In this document: positions 5,460-7,295 of the stretch, piece after piece
Layout of the letters: every line of letters begins with the position of its first letter
Position numbering within the stretch: the stretch's first letter is position 1
Assembly: GCA_036384655.1 (NCBI GenBank)
Contig: DASVLX010000225.1
Location: 1-7,295 of the forward strand
Direction of reading: 5' to 3'
DNA: 7,295 bases
From: DASVLX01 sp036384655
GTDB taxonomy: Bacteria > Actinomycetota > Actinomycetes > Mycobacteriales > Pseudonocardiaceae
The notes under the pieces: generated by a model
The model's database searches: none
Told to the model about the DNA's origin: nothing
Seen by the model: the letters and a program-made list of their open reading frames with translations, nothing else
Made by a program: the position numbers and the translations under genes

Positions 5460-7193
5460 ATGGAAAGCATCATCGCCGGGTTGGTGAAGGCGTTCCAGAA
5501 GGAGCGCGAGCTGGAACACCTGCCGGAGAGCGAGGCATTCGAGACCTTCGCCGCCTACTGCGTGCTCAGCTCCTTCTACGAGGACGAGTTCAGCCCTGAC
5601 AGCTTCCGCTCCGGCGGCGGCAACGACCTTGGCATCGACGCCTACGCCGTGTTGGTCAATGGTGAGTTGCTCCGCGACGCGGCCGATGTCCAGGCCGCGG
5701 TGAGCGCGGCGAAGATGTTGGATGTGCGGGTCATCATTATCCAGGCCAAGACCACCTCGGGCTTCAAGGCGGAGGTGGTGCCGGATCTGGCCGACAACCT
5801 GCATCATGTGTTGAGTCCCGAGGAGCTGCAATATCCGGCTTCGGACGATGTTCACAATCTCCGGGACTGCATGAAGGCCATCTATGAGAACATCGGCAAG
5901 CTGGCCGGCGGGCTTCCCAAGGTGCATGTTCGCTATGTGACAACGGGCAGCAAGGTCGCCGACTATATCAAGAGGAAGGCCCGCTCGGCGGTCAGAAGGC
6001 TGCGCGAGATGAACCGGTTCGACCTTGTTGAGTTTCAGTGTCTGACCGAGCGTGATCTCCGAGGGCTGTATCAGCACGCCGTCGCCGGGGTGTCCGAGAC
6101 GGTTCATATCCCCAAGAACGTCTTCCTTCCGAAGTTGCCGGGAGTCCGGCAGGCCCTGATGGGGTTGTTGTCGGCGAAAGAACTTGTCGACACGGTGCTG
6201 GACGATCATAGCGGACGGCTGCGCCGGGCGCTGTTCAACGACAATGTTCGGGACTTTCTGGGCTACAACGAGGTCAACTCGCAGATGCGGGCTACCCTGC
6301 GCGATCCAGATCGTCGGGAGACATTCGCGGTACTCAACAACGGGATCACGATCGTGGCCCGAGACATGACAGTGGTGGGCGAGGACATTCTGCTCAAGGA
6401 CTTCCAGATCGTCAACGGCTGTCAGACCTGCCATGTCCTGTTCCAGAACCGTGAACTGTTGACCGACAGCGTTGAGGTCAGCGTTCGTATCGTGCACTCC
6501 CAAGACGAAGATCTGATCCACAAGATCATTGGCGCGGCGAACCGGCAGACCGCGATCACGGAGGAGGATCTGGCCGCGCTGGAGGACTTCCACAAGCGGC
6601 TTGAGGACTACTTCGCGCTCAGCGAGGACAAGCAGCACAAGCTCTACTACGAGCGGCGCGCCAAACAGTACAGTGAGGACACCAAGGTCGAGAAGACGCG
6701 CATCATCACGCGCGACCAGCTCAGCCGGGCGTATCTGTCGATGTTCCTGAACGAACCGGCCCGGGTGGGTCACTTCAAGGAACTGCTGGAGTCCCGGGGT
6801 AAGGAGCTCTACGTCGACGGCCAACCGCTGGTTCCCTACTACACGGCGGCCATGACGTTGTACCGACTGGAGTGGTTGATCCGCAACCGGCGCATCAAGA
6901 AGGACTTCCGCCCGGCCCAGTATCACCTGCTCGCCGCCGCCAAGATCCGGCTTGCCGGCACGGGTTCGGTGCCGCGCACCGAGAAGGCAGCGGAGCGCGA
7001 ATGCGAGAAGATCCTCAAGGTCATGTGGGAGCCGGCGCTGGCCGAGAAGCTGTTCGTCGACCTGCTTCGTCCGCTGCAGCGGGCCATCGACGAGGAACAG
7101 CGGACGGCCAGCATGCCGCTCCGCGAGATGGTCCGTAACCAGCGCTTCGCCCACCGCGTCCGGCAGGAAGTCCTTGCCAAACCGGGCCGGTAG
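5460..7193 (+). CDS. AIPR-family protein with N-terminal PD-(D/E)XK-type nuclease motif
   Basis: A 577-aa protein of the AIPR family (PF10592, named for abortive infection phage resistance). The N-terminal 110 residues carry a restriction-endonuclease-like signature: Glu27 in an early helix, GGGNDLGIDAY with Asp60, and IIIQAKTTSGF with Gln95 and Lys97, i.e. a D...QxK variant of PD-(D/E)XK. The AIPR core follows: DNVRDFLGYNEVN (261-273), VLNNGITIVAR (291-301), LKDFQIVNGCQT (312-323), then GAANRQTAITEEDL (358-371). The C-terminal third (about 400-577) is helical and basic with no motif I can name. Length is typical for the family. The start is fixed by a Shine-Dalgarno after the ATPase stop. 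As the last gene of the operon it is the likely effector, cutting nucleic acid when directed by the ATPase. Whether DNA or RNA is cut, and whether infection is aborted, is not visible in the sequence. Confidence 0.9.
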   Translation: MESIIAGLVKAFQKERELEHLPESEAFETFAAYCVLSSFYEDEFSPDSFRSGGGNDLGIDAYAVLVNGELLRDAADVQAAVSAAKMLDVRVIIIQAKTTSGFKAEVVPDLADNLHHVLSPEELQYPASDDVHNLRDCMKAIYENIGKLAGGLPKVHVRYVTTGSKVADYIKRKARSAVRRLREMNRFDLVEFQCLTERDLRGLYQHAVAGVSETVHIPKNVFLPKLPGVRQALMGLLSAKELVDTVLDDHSGRLRRALFNDNVRDFLGYNEVNSQMRATLRDPDRRETFAVLNNGITIVARDMTVVGEDILLKDFQIVNGCQTCHVLFQNRELLTDSVEVSVRIVHSQDEDLIHKIIGAANRQTAITEEDLAALEDFHKRLEDYFALSEDKQHKLYYERRAKQYSEDTKVEKTRIITRDQLSRAYLSMFLNEPARVGHFKELLESRGKELYVDGQPLVPYYTAAMTLYRLEWLIRNRRIKKDFRPAQYHLLAAAKIRLAGTGSVPRTEKAAERECEKILKVMWEPALAEKLFVDLLRPLQRAIDEEQRTASMPLREMVRNQRFAHRVRQEVLAKPGR

Positions 7194-7199
7194 CGGTCT

Positions 7200-7295
7200 C
7201 TATTCGCCGGCTGCGGCGGCGGGCGGGCGGAAGATCAGCGCGGCGGTGGCGAGTAGCAACAGGCCGCAGACGGCCTGTTCGCCGAGCATCCAGGC
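7200..7295 (-). CDS. C-terminal end of a membrane protein (transporter-like), truncated by window edge
   Basis: The minus strand reads 31 codons without interruption from the window edge to a TAG stop at 7202-7200. The peptide has a hydrophobic helix, VCGLLLLATAALIF, preceded by AWMLGEQ and followed by a short Pro/Ala-rich tail ending in Gly-Glu. The acidic loop, final membrane helix and short cytoplasmic tail recall the end of EamA/DMT or MFS-type transporters, but the fragment is too short to assign a family. It converges on the AIPR gene, with only 6 bp between the two stops. Confidence 0.5.
   Translation of the reverse strand, partial: AWMLGEQAVCGLLLLATAALIFRPPAAAAGE

Noticed and set aside
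5283..7154. 623-aa open frame on the minus strand opposite the AIPR gene
   Set aside because: It mirrors the AIPR gene in a high-GC background. The + strand protein has clear family motifs and a Shine-Dalgarno, while the minus frame reads as low-complexity Leu/Arg/Gly-rich sequence with no recognisable domain.
7186..7211. GCCGG...CCGGC inverted repeat at the convergent junction as a bidirectional terminator
   Set aside because: The arms are only 5 bp with a 16-nt loop and no T-tract, which is expected by chance in such GC-rich DNA.
1..7295. CRISPR array, tRNA/rRNA gene, insertion sequence or integrase
   Set aside because: No regularly spaced long repeats, RNA-gene landmarks, transposase motifs or att-like direct repeats flanking the operon were seen on either strand.

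Overview
The window is very GC-rich, with dense genes, GTG starts, strong G/C bias at third codon positions and long spurious open frames on both strands. That points to a high-GC actinobacterium, most likely of the Mycobacterium/Rhodococcus/Nocardia type; the genus is an inference from composition and gene style. Everything coding is on the + strand except a gene fragment at the right edge.

Region 1 (1-1462) looks like ordinary lipid or CoA metabolism. The end of a DUF35-type zinc-ribbon/OB-fold protein overlaps (ATGA) an SCP2-type thiolase. Such pairs are usually subunits of one CoA-dependent enzyme.

Region 2 (1463-1587) is a short regulatory gap. It holds three GGTGAC/T repeats exactly 11 bp apart, a possible hairpin, a TANNNT-like -10 element inside a short palindrome, and a strong Shine-Dalgarno.

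Region 3 (1588-7193) is a tight three-gene operon with intergenic gaps of 5 and 12 bp. It encodes (i) a 219-aa protein with two apparent winged-helix domains, (ii) a 1064-aa ATPase with two P-loop modules, an N-terminal AAA/STAND-like module and a C-terminal HerA/DUF87-like translocase, joined by an unassigned middle domain, and (iii) a 577-aa AIPR-family protein with a PD-(D/E)XK-type nuclease motif at its N terminus. The layout (DNA-binding or adaptor protein, translocating ATPase, nuclease/AIPR effector) is that of an anti-phage or anti-plasmid system. I do not recognise this exact three-part arrangement as a named system, and it is the main discovery candidate. A plausible model, by inference, is that the ATPase senses or translocates on foreign DNA and delivers or licenses the nuclease, while the winged-helix protein regulates the operon or forms part of the complex.

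Region 4 (7194-7295) is a 6-bp gap followed by the C-terminal end of a convergent, minus-strand membrane protein. The operon therefore lies between metabolic genes and a convergent neighbour with almost no spare DNA on its right side.
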